Part shown: in pieces, positions 63,623 through 64,000 of the stretch
Numbering within the stretch: position 1 is the first letter of the stretch
Layout: every line of letters starts with the position of its first letter
Source of the DNA: Cryoendolithus antarcticus
Taxonomy: Eukaryota > Ascomycota > Dothideomycetes > Cladosporiales > Cladosporiaceae
Reading direction: 5' to 3'
DNA: 64,000 nt
NCBI GenBank assembly: GCA_002077065.1
Contig: NAJO01000061.1
Location: 1 to 64,000, forward strand
The notes under the pieces: generated by a model
Seen by the model: only the letters and a program-made list of their open reading frames with translations
What the model was told of the DNA's origin: nothing
Databases searched by the model: none
Translations under genes and position numbers: made by a program

Positions 63623-64000
63623 TCCTCTTGAATCTTGATCCACGTGTGCACAAGACTGGACAGTGGGGATGGCCAATCCACAGGACTTCTTTACCCGAAG
63701 CAGATGATGCACGAAAGGCATCAATTCAGGGAGTCTGCAACGGCATCGAGGCAAGATCACGATTATGGTGCAATCCATGCGCGTACTAGTCCAGAATAGA
63801 CACGAAGGAAACCCTGATCACGGCTTTCGTACTCCAGCCTCGTGTTACACAACATTATACCCGACGATCTCGCCCCTCGATTGACCAAGATTCGCCGCTT
63901 GATCGCGGTTCCTCGAACGTCGGCCAATCGATCTTGTTGAGCCACGTTGCGCAAGTACAGGACTTGGTGTCAGGCTGCTTTGCATTCCCCATGCAAGCTT
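63623..64000. other. 3' flank at the window edge
   Basis: These 378 bases contain only short frames. They include the 3' untranslated region of the KamA-like gene. Nothing else is supported. Confidence 0.5.

Noticed and set aside
1..64000. Wholesale reassignment of UAG to an amino acid
   Set aside because: Intact genes such as the kinase, the membrane protein, the NDUFB8-like gene and array copies 3 and 4 end normally at TAG.
1..64000. CRISPR arrays, prophage, bacterial insertion sequences
   Set aside because: Splicing, tRNA type and gene content are fungal. No regularly spaced palindromic repeats or transposase genes were seen.

Overview
The window is nuclear DNA of a filamentous ascomycete. 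The evidence is short (about 50-65 nt) GT-AG introns with CTGAC/CTAAC-like branch sites, a Het-C heterokaryon-incompatibility protein, an Sfp1-type zinc-finger regulator, GPI-anchored cell-wall proteins and 2EXR/DUF7730-type proteins. The protein style suggests Dothideomycetes, perhaps a black or rock-inhabiting Capnodiales/Mycosphaerellales-type fungus, but that placement is inference. Gene density is moderate. Compact housekeeping genes alternate with 1-3.5 kb stretches that hold little or only decayed coding sequence.

Layout. 0-9 kb: tRNA-Ala(AGC), het-C (-), two 2EXR/F-box-like frames each broken by one TAG, and a GH17 glucanase (eglC type). 9-21.6 kb: a Kin4-like kinase, a copper P-type ATPase (CCC2 type) and a tetraspan-like membrane protein. 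22-24 kb: a DUF7730-like pseudogene and a small unknown gene. 24.4-30.8 kb: a complex I NDUFB8-like subunit divergently paired with the SWR1 chromatin-remodelling ATPase. 32-36 kb: a GPI-type secreted protein and an S10 carboxypeptidase with a one-base frameshift. 36-39 kb: a gene-poor stretch. 39.3-41.3 kb: an SFP1 homologue with a TAG between its two zinc fingers. 42.6-45.8 kb: an unknown gene and a WDR89-like WD40 protein. 46-50 kb: a tandem array of four paralogous secreted glycoproteins, two broken and two intact. 50-58 kb: a DUF829 hydrolase, a Rieske/AIF-like oxidoreductase, a coiled-coil protein and a 2EXR-like protein. 58.8-59.3 kb: a tiny four-exon gene for a Cys-rich repeat protein that no single open reading frame reveals. 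62-63.6 kb: a lysine 2,3-aminomutase-like radical-SAM enzyme.

Three things stand out. First, a four-gene array of ~200-residue secreted glycoproteins shares one phase-2 intron and a C-terminal signature, and I recognise no family for it. Second, the Cys-rich gene has a 24-residue repeat that matches a 72-nt exon flanked by two 52-nt introns. Third, single in-frame TAG codons recur inside otherwise well-kept reading frames, including SFP1. That pattern fits pseudogenisation of duplicated genes, RIP-like C-to-T change (CAG to TAG) or stop-codon readthrough, and the sequence alone cannot decide between them. TAG is also the normal terminator of several intact genes here, so wholesale codon reassignment is unlikely.

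All start codons were chosen as ATG. Splice sites were placed by frame continuity, GT(GC)-AG ends and family similarity from memory. No database search was run.
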